DNA of 20,730 nt. It comes from a virus. Positions 6,026 to 12,995 of this stretch are shown piece after piece (position 1 is the first letter of the stretch; the number at the start of each line of letters is the position of its first letter). The notes beneath the pieces were generated by a model, which searched no databases, was not told where the DNA came from, and worked only from the letters and a program-made list of their open reading frames with translations. Location of the stretch: IMG/VR virus record IMGVR_UViG_3300018428_000245, positions 1 to 20,730 of that record, one strand, 5' to 3'. Made by a program: the position numbers and the translations under genes.

Positions 6026-8104
6026 CTATATTCCTCGACTTCCTTTAAGATGTAATTGTCCTCTCCAAGAAAGTGAATTTAATTTGAAACCTTTGTTAAT
6101 ATCACTAACAAAAGCTATTTCTAGATTATTTGCATTACCAACAACAGGATATTTATGATCACCTATAATTGCTAATGATGGAGTTGTCACATAATTATTG
6201 TATGTTTTTACTACAGTACCTCTGGTAATTTCCATACCATAATATGATGAATCTCCCATTGATAATCTTAAGTCTCTAAGAATTAATGATGAACGATTAC
6301 TATCTACATTTGATTTACCACTAGGAACACCCCATTTAGATAATTCAATACGAGATTGTACTGTATCTGCTCCGTGATCTTCATAAGTAACAGTAGTCAT
6401 ATCCTCAGGTAACTCTAAACTAATTGCTTCAAGTTTACGATCACCGTTGTCATAAGCTACCATAACTAATAACTCATCACCTAGTACTTCAATATTAAAT
6501 ATTCTATCATCTGGGTCTAATTCCCAAGTGTGCCAAGCAGACTGTGCTTTTTCTTCACCTTGCCAATAAAAGTTATATACATATATCTTATTATCTGTAC
6601 CTGTAATAGCAAATAACATATCGTACTTACTACTACCTGTTAATTTCTTAATTCCTTGTGGGATGTAGTAAGGACAATGTCCTGTAATATTTGCAGCATC
6701 ATTACTAGCCGTATCAGGAACATTAAAGTACTCTCTGATTGTAGTACTATCTTGTTTGTCTGTTGCAAAATAAATATTAGGACCAATTGCTACTGGTGCA
6801 GCTTCAATATTAATATCAAAGGCTGTACTTTGTTGAATACTAACATCATTAGGTGTTAATGCCCTTGTGCTTGACATAATGAATTGTGCTTTATCACCAA
6901 ACAATAATAATTCTTTATTGAATGGAATAGCATAACGTAAGTATACTGCTTTATTACTATCTACTGCAACATCAATAGGATCAGCATCAAGTACATCAGT
7001 AACAGTTGTAGGCCAGAAGTTATAGTACTCACTTGTTTCTGATAAAATTACATTATCATCTGCAAGCATACCTAATCTATTCTTAAAGAAAAAGATGTCT
7101 TCAATGTTCCTACCTACAAATGATGGTTCTGGTGCATTAAACTCGTCACCTACTGTACGATCACCCCAATTAATAGTTGACATTGGAAAACTAGTTGTAC
7201 TTTGTCTCTCAATTTTATGAGGCATAGTACTAGCATTAAATGAATTATCTAGTCCTGGTTTAAATGTTTCTCTATATGCAGAACCTACAAATTTAACATA
7301 GTAATTATCAAAGTTACTTTGTTCATCTCCTGCAATCTCAATGACTGCATTTTGGAAACCTAGATCACTAGGTAAATCCTGCAGTTTTCTTATTGTGCCT
7401 ACCCAAGATTCTGATGCTTGCGATCCCCAGGAATCTGATCCAGAATAATTAGGTGCACTTGTTTTTTTAACAACAGATCCTACTGCTGTACCACCAATAG
7501 CAGAGGCTATCGAGTTAGCAGCTGCGACACCATCGACATTAGTTTGCGAAGTGACTTGCGAGCCGTTGTTGTAAATATAGTAAGTATAGCCTTTAGCTGA
7601 ATTGTTATCTGTTCCATATCTTATTTCTGTTGTTCTTTTTACCCAATAATAAAAGTTTGAATCCCAGTTAGCATCATCATTGTTATCAGTTGTACCTGAC
7701 ATTGCAACAGTCTTTGTCTTATTAACAATGAATGTTGTGTCACCTACGGTAACTGCTGAGAATGCATCACGTGGTAATGTACCTGCTGGAACATTTAAGT
7801 AAGAGTTAGAGACCCAGTCTTGAGCCATCGTACCATTTTCATCATAAACCTTATATTCACCATCTTGAATAACCATAATGTACTGCTCATCACCAGCACC
7901 TCGGTCATACACGTGGATAAATGCATCAGGATCAACTGTGGTATCTGTTGCTTGAACAATAGATGGATTCCTCTTTTGTACTCCTTGTACTAATGAAGGA
8001 TAACAGTTAATCATCTCAGTTACCTGTGTATCTAAACGTAGCTCATCAGGTTGCTGCGAGACACCGTTGTATAACCCAGGTATAGTCTGATTTACTAAGG
8101 CCAT
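6026..8104 (-). CDS. Tail tubular protein B (T7 gp12-like)
   Basis: 692 aa. The N-terminus (ALVNQTIPGLYNGVSQQPDE, then LRLDTQVTEMINCYPSLVQG and VQKRNPS) is the hallmark of T7 gp12. Other matches include GDEQYIMVIQDGEYKVYDENG, EPSFVGRNIEDIFFFKNRLG, LLFGDKAQFIMSS and AYDNGDRKLEAISLE. It forms the nozzle of the short tail below gp11 and contacts the fibres. T7 gp12 is 794 aa; this shorter form is usual for marine relatives. AGGAG lies six bases before the ATG, overlapping the end of the gp11 gene. In T7 the internal core genes follow; here the fibre gene follows instead. Confidence 0.95.
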   Translation of the reverse strand: MALVNQTIPGLYNGVSQQPDELRLDTQVTEMINCYPSLVQGVQKRNPSIVQATDTTVDPDAFIHVYDRGAGDEQYIMVIQDGEYKVYDENGTMAQDWVSNSYLNVPAGTLPRDAFSAVTVGDTTFIVNKTKTVAMSGTTDNNDDANWDSNFYYWVKRTTEIRYGTDNNSAKGYTYYIYNNGSQVTSQTNVDGVAAANSIASAIGGTAVGSVVKKTSAPNYSGSDSWGSQASESWVGTIRKLQDLPSDLGFQNAVIEIAGDEQSNFDNYYVKFVGSAYRETFKPGLDNSFNASTMPHKIERQSTTSFPMSTINWGDRTVGDEFNAPEPSFVGRNIEDIFFFKNRLGMLADDNVILSETSEYYNFWPTTVTDVLDADPIDVAVDSNKAVYLRYAIPFNKELLLFGDKAQFIMSSTRALTPNDVSIQQSTAFDINIEAAPVAIGPNIYFATDKQDSTTIREYFNVPDTASNDAANITGHCPYYIPQGIKKLTGSSKYDMLFAITGTDNKIYVYNFYWQGEEKAQSAWHTWELDPDDRIFNIEVLGDELLVMVAYDNGDRKLEAISLELPEDMTTVTYEDHGADTVQSRIELSKWGVPSGKSNVDSNRSSLILRDLRLSMGDSSYYGMEITRGTVVKTYNNYVTTPSLAIIGDHKYPVVGNANNLEIAFVSDINKGFKLNSLSWRGQLHLKGSRGI

Positions 8105-8106
8105 AT

Positions 8107-8697
8107 CTAACTCCTAATTGGTCGAGGATTCCTACTTCTTGTAATAATTCTACTTGCGTCTGTTGAATCAAAGATATTATAATTATTTGTATCTACATCG
8201 TGCTCTAGTGCTTTTTCATAAGCGTGCTGTTCGTCATCCATAAGGACACGAATAACATCTGTAGAACCGATTAATCTTTGATATGTAATTCTTGCTGCTT
8301 TAATTGCGATATAATATGCAATTGTATATGGGATGTCATCAAAATCTAAGTCCCATACAACGTCTACTTTATGAGTAGAGTTAGGATCAAACTGAAATGT
8401 TTTATCATCTTTATCGTACAGTTTGTTATCCTTCATAATATATTTGTTTGATCCATCAGAACTTTCTAAACGTAGAATGCTCGATGCAAGGGCAACATAA
8501 CCGTTTGTATCTGCAGTTAAGTCCCAATCATAATCTGTGTTACAGTTGTAACCTTCTGTAAGAATAGTCTTACGAGTCTCCGTAAGAATCTCTAGGGCTG
8601 TACTAGCTTCGTATACATCCGAAATGTTTGTTGCAGTCGTAAGAGTCATCTCACCGATAGTTTGCAAGGCAATGTTTACGCCTTCTAATTCAGTCAT
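8107..8697 (-). CDS. Tail tubular protein A (T7 gp11-like)
   Basis: I chose the internal start MTELEGVNIALQTIGE because GGAG lies seven bases before its ATG (8697); an in-frame upstream extension to 8715 has no ribosome site. The result is 196 aa, close to T7 gp11. Gp11-type features are the helical N-terminus (LEGVNIALQTIGE, ALEILTETRKTILTEGYNCN), the WDLDFDDIP segment and the helix KAARITYQRLIGS. In T7 it forms the adaptor ring joining portal to nozzle. It is the first gene after the capsid terminator and is probably expressed by readthrough or from an unseen promoter. Confidence 0.93.
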   Translation of the reverse strand: MTELEGVNIALQTIGEMTLTTATNISDVYEASTALEILTETRKTILTEGYNCNTDYDWDLTADTNGYVALASSILRLESSDGSNKYIMKDNKLYDKDDKTFQFDPNSTHKVDVVWDLDFDDIPYTIAYYIAIKAARITYQRLIGSTDVIRVLMDDEQHAYEKALEHDVDTNNYNIFDSTDASRIITRSRNPRPIRS

Positions 8698-8713
8698 AGA
8701 ATTTCTCCGTATC

Positions 8714-8743
8714 AAAAAAAAGGGACACCCGAAGGCATCCCTT
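8714..8743 (-). terminator. Intrinsic terminator after capsid gene
   Basis: On the minus strand a 10-bp stem (AAGGGATGCC pairing with GGTGTCCCTT, two G-U pairs) closes a TTCG tetraloop, and the T-rich side continues into a run of eight T. It begins eight bases after the capsid stop codon. T7 has its main terminator (T-phi) at the same place, after gene 10, where partial readthrough lowers tail gene expression. Confidence 0.93.
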
Positions 8744-8750
8744 AGTTATA

Positions 8751-9806
8751 TTAGTCAGTTGTAACCATCTTGATTACACAACCATTGTTTAATGTACCGA
8801 AGCCCATTGCATAAGATGAAGTCATTAGATCACCTAATTTCTCAGGGATGTAATTAACTTCAGACTTGATGTCAAGAAGCTTAACAACACCAACAGCATT
8901 TTGAGTGAACATATAGATGTCACTTGTGCCAATGTTATTAGATACTAAGATGTTGTGACCAGCTACCTGAACAACACGACCAGTATCGATACCACCATTA
9001 GAACCTTGAGTCATATCTTTGTGAACTGCACCAGACTGTACTAGACGGTTGTAGTTCTTAGGAGATACAACTACGTAACGATCACCTGGAATATCTTGCT
9101 CGTCCATAGTAGTTTGAGCATCATAAAGAGCAGCAAGGATAAGATCACCCTTATCGCCATTTGAAGATGCACCTGCAGTAGCTACTGAAAGTACTGAAAC
9201 TGCTTCTACGTGACTAGCATTCCAAGCACCTGCTGCGTGAGCTGAAGTGAATACGTATACAACATTGTTGTAAGATACACGATCACCAACAGCGTAAGCT
9301 ACAGTTGCAGAAAATGCAGTAACGTCTGAGTATGGTTGACCTTCGCCACCATTAGTGTCATCAGTGTTTGCAGCATTAGCCACACAGTTATCAAGTTGTG
9401 TGATAATTGCTTGGTCTACTGTTTTAGCTAGTCTACGACCCATTTCAACAGAATACTGTGAACGAGTCTCATAGTGTTGCATTGCTTCTTCGAAGTTATC
9501 AACGAATACTGAAGCATATTTAAGATCATCAATCTCGATTACACGCTCACCAGCATTGATTAGGTTAGGTGTAATATCAGTTCCAGGAACGTGAGTTGAT
9601 GTTGCTGTCTCGTACTTACCGATAACTGCGAATGATGCAGACTTACCAGAGTTAATTGTACGAGTTTGTACTAAAGGCAAAAAGATATTTGCTGATTCGA
9701 AAGCTGTAAGTACTTCGCCAGAAAACACCTTAATCGCCAAGTCGCGATCGGAATAACCAGAGCCGTCACGACCTGTACCGATACCTTGTGAAGGATTATA
9801 AGACAT
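8751..9806 (-). CDS. Major capsid protein (T7 gp10-like)
   Basis: 351 aa. Gp10-type landmarks are LAIKVFSGEVLTAFESANIF, SGKSASFAVIGKYE, EEAMQHYETRSQYSVEMGRR, LAKTVDQAIITQLD, then PGDRYVVVSPKNYNRLV and, near the end, NAVGVVKLLDIKSE and SSYAMGFGTLNNGCV. It adopts an HK97-type fold in its family and builds the icosahedral shell. Residues about 159-205 look like an inserted small beta domain (VAYAVGDRVSYNNVVYVF) where T7 gp10 has a much shorter loop, while a later T7 loop is missing here. AAGGAAG precedes the ATG after a structured leader, and a strong terminator follows. Confidence 0.96.
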   Translation of the reverse strand: MSYNPSQGIGTGRDGSGYSDRDLAIKVFSGEVLTAFESANIFLPLVQTRTINSGKSASFAVIGKYETATSTHVPGTDITPNLINAGERVIEIDDLKYASVFVDNFEEAMQHYETRSQYSVEMGRRLAKTVDQAIITQLDNCVANAANTDDTNGGEGQPYSDVTAFSATVAYAVGDRVSYNNVVYVFTSAHAAGAWNASHVEAVSVLSVATAGASSNGDKGDLILAALYDAQTTMDEQDIPGDRYVVVSPKNYNRLVQSGAVHKDMTQGSNGGIDTGRVVQVAGHNILVSNNIGTSDIYMFTQNAVGVVKLLDIKSEVNYIPEKLGDLMTSSYAMGFGTLNNGCVIKMVTTD

Positions 9807-9837
9807 TTTTCTTCCTTTGTTATATATTAAAAATAAT

Positions 9838-9853
9838 GATAGTTTTCACTATC
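9838..9853 (-). promoter_or_regulatory. GAAA-tetraloop hairpin in capsid leader
   Basis: Minus-strand GATAGT-GAAA-ACTATC forms a perfect 6-bp stem with a GNRA-type tetraloop, about 31 bases before the capsid ATG and followed by ATTATTTTT. It could be a weak terminator, but its position just before the most highly expressed virion gene fits an mRNA 5'-stabilising or processing hairpin better. Confidence 0.55.
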
Positions 9854-9887
9854 GCTGGCAGCACTTATCATAATGAGGGTATCCGTT

Positions 9888-9909
9888 GACATATACCTCA
9901 GTATATATC
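9888..9909 (-). promoter_or_regulatory. Hairpin in capsid leader
   Basis: Minus-strand GATATATAC-TGAG-GTATATGTC pairs over 9 bp (one G-U). The TGAGG at its loop can alternatively pair with CCTCA (9874-9878) downstream, so two competing folds are possible. No Shine-Dalgarno or uridine tract is linked to it. Confidence 0.45.
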
Positions 9910-10025
9910 TTAGGGCAACTTCTGACTTTGTACTAAATAGGGTGGGGGTGCGGGTCTTACATTAGGTATAGAGGGAGGACCTAAAGGCCGCAAAGAGAGA
10001 TTAAAGGCATCACACCCCCTAAACT

Positions 10026-10793
10026 TTAAAACTTGCTTAAAGCCACACGCCTTTGTACCTCAGCACGGAATGCTGGGTCTTTCTTATATTTTGGATTTGA
10101 CATTTCAGCCATCATTTCTTGCTTACTTGCAAAACCTCGTGTCGATGTGTTTGACACTTCCCCTTTTACTAGATTAGGACCTTTAGCACTTTGATATTGT
10201 GCGTAAAGACCTTTAATTGCAAACTCAGATTGAGCTTCATTTGCTAATGACGCATTAAATGCTTGGATCTCAGACTCAGTTAAATTGTCTTGTGCCCAAG
10301 TAACCATCTCATTATATTCTGATTCACCACCAGCTAAACTATACATCTTATTTAATGTTTGTCCTGCTAGTGCTTCTTGACCTGCAATGTATGCATCCAC
10401 CATATTTTGTGGGATACCTGCATCTTCTAGTTGTTTATAGGTGTCAGGGGAGAGTTGTCCAGTTTCTTGATACTCACTTTCAAGTGCAGTGTAGTCAATA
10501 CCAGCTTGTGCTGTTACTTCTTCTGCATCTGCTTTAGTAGTATCTTCTTCTTGTGGGGCTTCAGCTTCAGTTTCTGTTGCTGTCTCTTCCGCAGGTTGAC
10601 CTAGTTTTGTTTGTAAGTGTTCGTAAGCTTTCTCCAGTTCTTCAACTGTTTTATACTTACCTGCAAGCATACGTTCTTGATCGGTCTGCATCGATTCAGT
10701 TACTTCTGTCTCGTGCTGCTCAACCTTATCGATCATTGCCTGATCGTGCTCACTTAGATTTGCTTGTGGATTTTCCTGCTGATTTTGCTCCAT
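10026..10793 (-). CDS. Capsid scaffolding/assembly protein (T7 gp9-like)
   Basis: I chose the start MEQNQQENPQ (ATG 10793-10791), because GGAGG lies six bases upstream; the upstream in-frame extension to 10826 reads Lys/Arg-rich and has no ribosome site. The protein is 255 aa and highly acidic in its first half (TETEAEAPQEEDTTKADAEE), with a YKTVEELEKAYEHLQTKLGQ motif. The C-terminus (SNPKYKKDPAFRAEVQRRVA, then LSKF) is typical of gp9-type scaffolds, whose basic tail contacts the capsid protein. It guides procapsid assembly and leaves before or during DNA packaging. T7 gp9 is 307 aa. Position between portal and capsid agrees. Confidence 0.92.
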   Translation of the reverse strand: MEQNQQENPQANLSEHDQAMIDKVEQHETEVTESMQTDQERMLAGKYKTVEELEKAYEHLQTKLGQPAEETATETEAEAPQEEDTTKADAEEVTAQAGIDYTALESEYQETGQLSPDTYKQLEDAGIPQNMVDAYIAGQEALAGQTLNKMYSLAGGESEYNEMVTWAQDNLTESEIQAFNASLANEAQSEFAIKGLYAQYQSAKGPNLVKGEVSNTSTRGFASKQEMMAEMSNPKYKKDPAFRAEVQRRVALSKF

Positions 10794-10911
10794 TCTCCGC
10801 CTCCATTTTTTTAGCTTCAGCCACAATAGCAGCTACACGAGCTGCCTGGGCTTTCATCATAATCTCTTGAGGTGTTGCTTCAACTGCCTCATCCTTTTTA
10901 TAGTCTGACAT
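10750..10911 (-). CDS. Small Ala/Lys-rich protein between portal and scaffold
   Basis: 53 aa, read from ATG at 10911, directly after the portal stop (TAAATG). GGAGGG, made from the last portal codons, is three bases from the ATG. The protein (MSDYKKDEAVEATPQEIMMK, then AQAARVAAIVAEAKKMEAEN) looks like a single amphipathic helix with a basic Ser/Lys tail. Its last 44 nt overlap the scaffold gene in another frame. I know no function; the position suggests a minor head-assembly factor. The small size makes this less certain, but ribosome site and junction are convincing. Confidence 0.7.
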   Translation of the reverse strand: MSDYKKDEAVEATPQEIMMKAQAARVAAIVAEAKKMEAENGAKSAGKSTSKSK

Positions 10912-12429
10912 TTACCCTCCTGTCATTTGTTCACTTGCTACTTGACCTGCCATAGCTCCGCCTTGAGAAGCTGCAGCATCCATACCCATTTGACCAGCTT
11001 GCTGCAACATTGCTTGAGCTTGTTCTTGTTGGATCTGTTCTTGTGTCTTAATAAGACCTTCTGTTTCAATACCTAATGATGTACCGATCTGTTCAATAAC
11101 AGCATCCACATTAGTATACTGAGCAAATATCTCAGGACCAAGAAGTTGTTGTAGTGTTTGTGAAAATTGTACTAATTTATTATAATCGTGTCCACGACCT
11201 AGTGCTTCAACACCAGTAACAATAACTGGTTCAACTAGACCTTCTGGGAACTTAACCTTATTAGAATGCATTAATAACTTAATTAACGGTAATTGCAATT
11301 CTTGTGTTAGAATGCTATAGATACCTCCAAGAGCATCTTCAAGCTCTCCTGCCATAAGTCGTACTTCTTCAGCAGTGACACGCTCAGCATCACGTCTTGC
11401 AGATTCATTGAGTAGGAAAGCACTCGCTAATCTCCTTTGAATGTCATTCATTGTTTGGTATGCAATGTTTAAGTCGTGTGACTTATCCATCTGCAAAGTA
11501 GAAACATCAGTCGCTCTACCTTTAACAATTGATCCTGACTGTGCCTTAGCAACCGTAGATATATTTGTACTACCTACAGGATCAACAAAGAATAAAACCT
11601 TAGATGCTGCTGCAGATGCTTCCACAATACTCATAGATAATGCTTCTAGTGAACGAAGGTCACCTAAGTATTGCTCAACAAGTCCACGTCCATAATTCTC
11701 ATTATGAATTGCAGTCCATCTTAAAGGAATGTATGGTAAATTTTTCTCTGTATATGTACCACGTGTTCCTGGAATTTCTTGCTCTAGTGCCTCTTGATAA
11801 ACATCGAAAGACTTTCCATTCCACTTAACACTGGTGTACAAGTCGATGGGTTTAGTTTGATCACCTTCCTTGTCCATTCCTTCTGGTAAATCATCCCTAC
11901 GTATCGACTCTTTAGTTAGGATTTCTTTTAACTTACCTTCAGGATTACGCTGTACAACGTATGAATTAAGATTAAAAACTCTAGTTCCATCATCTTTGTC
12001 TCGGTAAACTAGGGCATTACCTGTAGCAACTAATAATTTTAGTGCTTCAAAGATAGGCACACGTAGAGCTTCACGTTCGATCTGTGCAGATAGTGCACGC
12101 TCCAAATCCGCTAAACGTTCTTGTACTTGACCTGCCTGACCTTGTTGCTGCAATTCCATCATTGCAATCTTGTCAGGTACAAATCTAAAGAATGGAGCAT
12201 TAGGTGGTAGTAGAGAGAGTAACAGCTTACTTGCTAAGTTATTAACTGCACGAGCACCTAAGGATTGATAAGGTGTATCTAACCTTGATTCCTCAGTATG
12301 TGACTCATTGTCTACTAATAGTGAAGGAATAGTTAGCTCAGTACAATGTTTAGCTCTATCTAGTACAGTACTTCTTTCACCATCTAATTTTGTCCAACGG
12401 TTCTTTAAGCTAACTTCATTCTCATCCAT
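10912..12429 (-). CDS. Portal (head-tail connector) protein, T7 gp8-like
   Basis: 505 aa (T7 gp8: 536). Portal features include LDTPYQSLGARAVNNLASKL, LLSLLPPNAPFFRF, the clip/stem region RGLVEQYLGDLRSLEALSMS, and RRDAERVTAEEVRLMAGELE, which matches the stem-crown pattern of gp8 portals. The C-terminus is Gln/Met/Gly-rich (QEQAQAMLQQAGQMGMDAAA). The protein forms a 12-subunit ring at one capsid vertex through which DNA is packaged and ejected. The start (MDENEVSLKNRW) follows the gp7.3-like gene by two bases. Confidence 0.95.
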   Translation of the reverse strand: MDENEVSLKNRWTKLDGERSTVLDRAKHCTELTIPSLLVDNESHTEESRLDTPYQSLGARAVNNLASKLLLSLLPPNAPFFRFVPDKIAMMELQQQGQAGQVQERLADLERALSAQIEREALRVPIFEALKLLVATGNALVYRDKDDGTRVFNLNSYVVQRNPEGKLKEILTKESIRRDDLPEGMDKEGDQTKPIDLYTSVKWNGKSFDVYQEALEQEIPGTRGTYTEKNLPYIPLRWTAIHNENYGRGLVEQYLGDLRSLEALSMSIVEASAAASKVLFFVDPVGSTNISTVAKAQSGSIVKGRATDVSTLQMDKSHDLNIAYQTMNDIQRRLASAFLLNESARRDAERVTAEEVRLMAGELEDALGGIYSILTQELQLPLIKLLMHSNKVKFPEGLVEPVIVTGVEALGRGHDYNKLVQFSQTLQQLLGPEIFAQYTNVDAVIEQIGTSLGIETEGLIKTQEQIQQEQAQAMLQQAGQMGMDAAASQGGAMAGQVASEQMTGG

Positions 12430-12431
12430 AA

Positions 12432-12635
12432 CTAACTACCTGTTTGTACTGATTTTTTAACTGCTGTTCTTGTTAGAGGAATTTGTAAACGTTTCTTGCC
12501 CATTGCTTTCTTACGTACATCTTCTCTGTTTGTTTCATCTGTGCCACCAGGTTTGAACTCTGCCTCTTCAACTGGTGCAGATGGTGCTGGTGGAGGTGTA
12601 GGTGCAGGTGTTTTAGAACTAAATAGTCCGCCCAT
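12432..12635 (-). CDS. T7 gp7.3-like tail assembly protein
   Basis: 67 aa. The Pro/Ala-rich N-terminal half (MGGLFSSKTPAPTPPPAPSA) is followed by an acidic segment and then RKKAMGKKRLQIPLTRTA. That motif matches the end of T7 gp7.3-type proteins (basic KKA-x-GKK-x-L motif), a small virion protein needed for tail assembly and adsorption. The position just before the portal gene also matches T7. AAGGAG lies seven bases before the ATG. Homology rests on a short motif plus position. Confidence 0.75.
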   Translation of the reverse strand: MGGLFSSKTPAPTPPPAPSAPVEEAEFKPGGTDETNREDVRKKAMGKKRLQIPLTRTAVKKSVQTGS

Positions 12636-12637
12636 AC

Positions 12638-12799
12638 TTATTCTCCTTGTGCTAATTCTTGTAAACGTCTAATTAAATCAATGACTCCGTGTAGACGGCC
12701 CTGTTGGTAAGGACTCATTTCCTTTGTAATTATCTTATCGGGAAATTCATCTTCCAACGCTCTCAACAATTCTAATGTCTTGCTTGGTAATTTATCCAT
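12638..12799 (-). CDS. Small helical hypothetical protein before gp7.3-like gene
   Basis: 53 aa, read from ATG at 12799 with AGGA six bases upstream; the stop is two bases before the next ATG. The sequence (MDKLPSKTLELLRALEDEFP, then DKIITKEMSPYQQGRLHGVI, DLIRRLQELAQGE) is predicted to be two or three helices with mixed charge. It is the first gene after the candidate late promoter, so it would be expressed with head and tail genes. I do not recognise a family. A small virion assembly protein is possible. Confidence 0.72.
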   Translation of the reverse strand: MDKLPSKTLELLRALEDEFPDKIITKEMSPYQQGRLHGVIDLIRRLQELAQGE

Positions 12800-12815
12800 A
12801 ATAGTTCCTGGAGGG

Positions 12816-12839
12816 TCTCTGGTTCGAGTTCATCAGAGA
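12816..12839 (-). promoter_or_regulatory. Hairpin overlapping the previous stem
   Basis: Minus-strand TCTCTG and CAGAGA pair over 6 bp around a 12-nt loop (ATGAACTCGAAC). Four bases of its stem (12836-12839) are also used by the hairpin at 12836-12858, so the two cannot fully form together. It ends 16 nt before the start codon at 12799. Confidence 0.4.
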
Positions 12840-12858
12840 TTATCACTATAATAATCCC
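12836..12858 (-). promoter_or_regulatory. Hairpin in structural-operon leader
   Basis: Minus-strand GGGATTAT-TATAGTG-ATAATCTC forms an 8-bp stem (one G-U) with a 7-nt loop, 15 bases after the predicted transcription start at 12873. No uridine tract follows, so it is not a standard terminator. An RNase III-type processing site or 5'-stabiliser is possible. Confidence 0.45.
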
Positions 12859-12870
12859 ACCAGGGTGGAG

Positions 12871-12890
12871 TCCTATAGTGTAACCTCTAT
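12871..12890 (-). promoter_or_regulatory. Candidate T7-type phage RNA polymerase promoter
   Basis: Minus strand reads ATAGAGGTTACACTATA followed by GGA. The CACTATAGG core (-7 to +2) is identical to the T7 class III promoter core, and 10 of 17 positions upstream of +1 agree with the T7 consensus. +1 would be G at 12873. It lies in a true intergenic gap exactly where T7-like phages switch to structural genes. The upstream recognition half differs from T7, as expected for a diverged polymerase. The cognate RNA polymerase gene is not in this window. Confidence 0.6.
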
Positions 12891-12893
12891 ATA

Positions 12894-12995
12894 TTACTTT
12901 CGGAAAGGGTTTAGTTTATCAATCCAATCCCACACTTTACTGTAGTCTTTGGAGTGTAAACGCCACTTAGCTTTCCAGGCTTTATAACCTACCAT
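12894..12995 (-). CDS. 33-aa basic/aromatic mini-protein after nrdB
   Basis: A 34-codon frame from ATG 12995 to TAA 12894, overlapping the end of nrdB by 7 nt. AGGAG lies seven bases before the ATG, inside nrdB. The product (MVGYKAWKAKWRLHSKDYSK, then VWDWIDKLNPFRK) is rich in Trp and basic residues and could form an amphipathic helix. No family is recognised. It is too short to exclude chance, but the ribosome site and the way the ORF fills the gap up to the promoter support it. Confidence 0.5.
   Translation of the reverse strand: MVGYKAWKAKWRLHSKDYSKVWDWIDKLNPFRK

Larger units (their letters stand above)
9807..10025 (-). promoter_or_regulatory. Structured 219-nt leader before capsid gene
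   Basis: No convincing gene is present between scaffold and capsid; the only ATG frame I followed is 9 codons. The minus strand shows two hairpins (9888-9909 and 9838-9853) and a C-rich block (CCCGCACCCCCACCC near 9940-9954), followed by an AT-rich stretch and the ribosome site AAGGAAG. T7 has a late promoter before gene 10, but I see no exact copy here of the CACTATAGGA core found at 12871-12880. The leader may aid mRNA processing or stability. Confidence 0.5.
12800..12893 (-). promoter_or_regulatory. Leader between nucleotide genes and structural genes
   Basis: This 94-nt intergenic stretch holds a candidate phage promoter (12871-12890), a 4-bp CCAC/GTGG stem around 12857-12868, an 8-bp hairpin at 12836-12858 and a 6-bp hairpin at 12816-12839, ending in the ribosome site of the 53-aa gene. 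It marks the change from DNA-metabolism to structural genes. Confidence 0.6.

Noticed and set aside
9980-10012. 9-codon ATG frame in the capsid leader
   Set aside because: Too short, no clear ribosome site match and no conserved features; treated as non-coding.
12810-12845. Plus-strand GGTTCGAGTTC resembling a tRNA T-arm, possible tRNA or attP core
   Set aside because: The flanking bases do not form a proper 5-bp T-stem or acceptor stem and no CCA end or anticodon arm follows. No integrase is visible here, so an attachment site cannot be supported.
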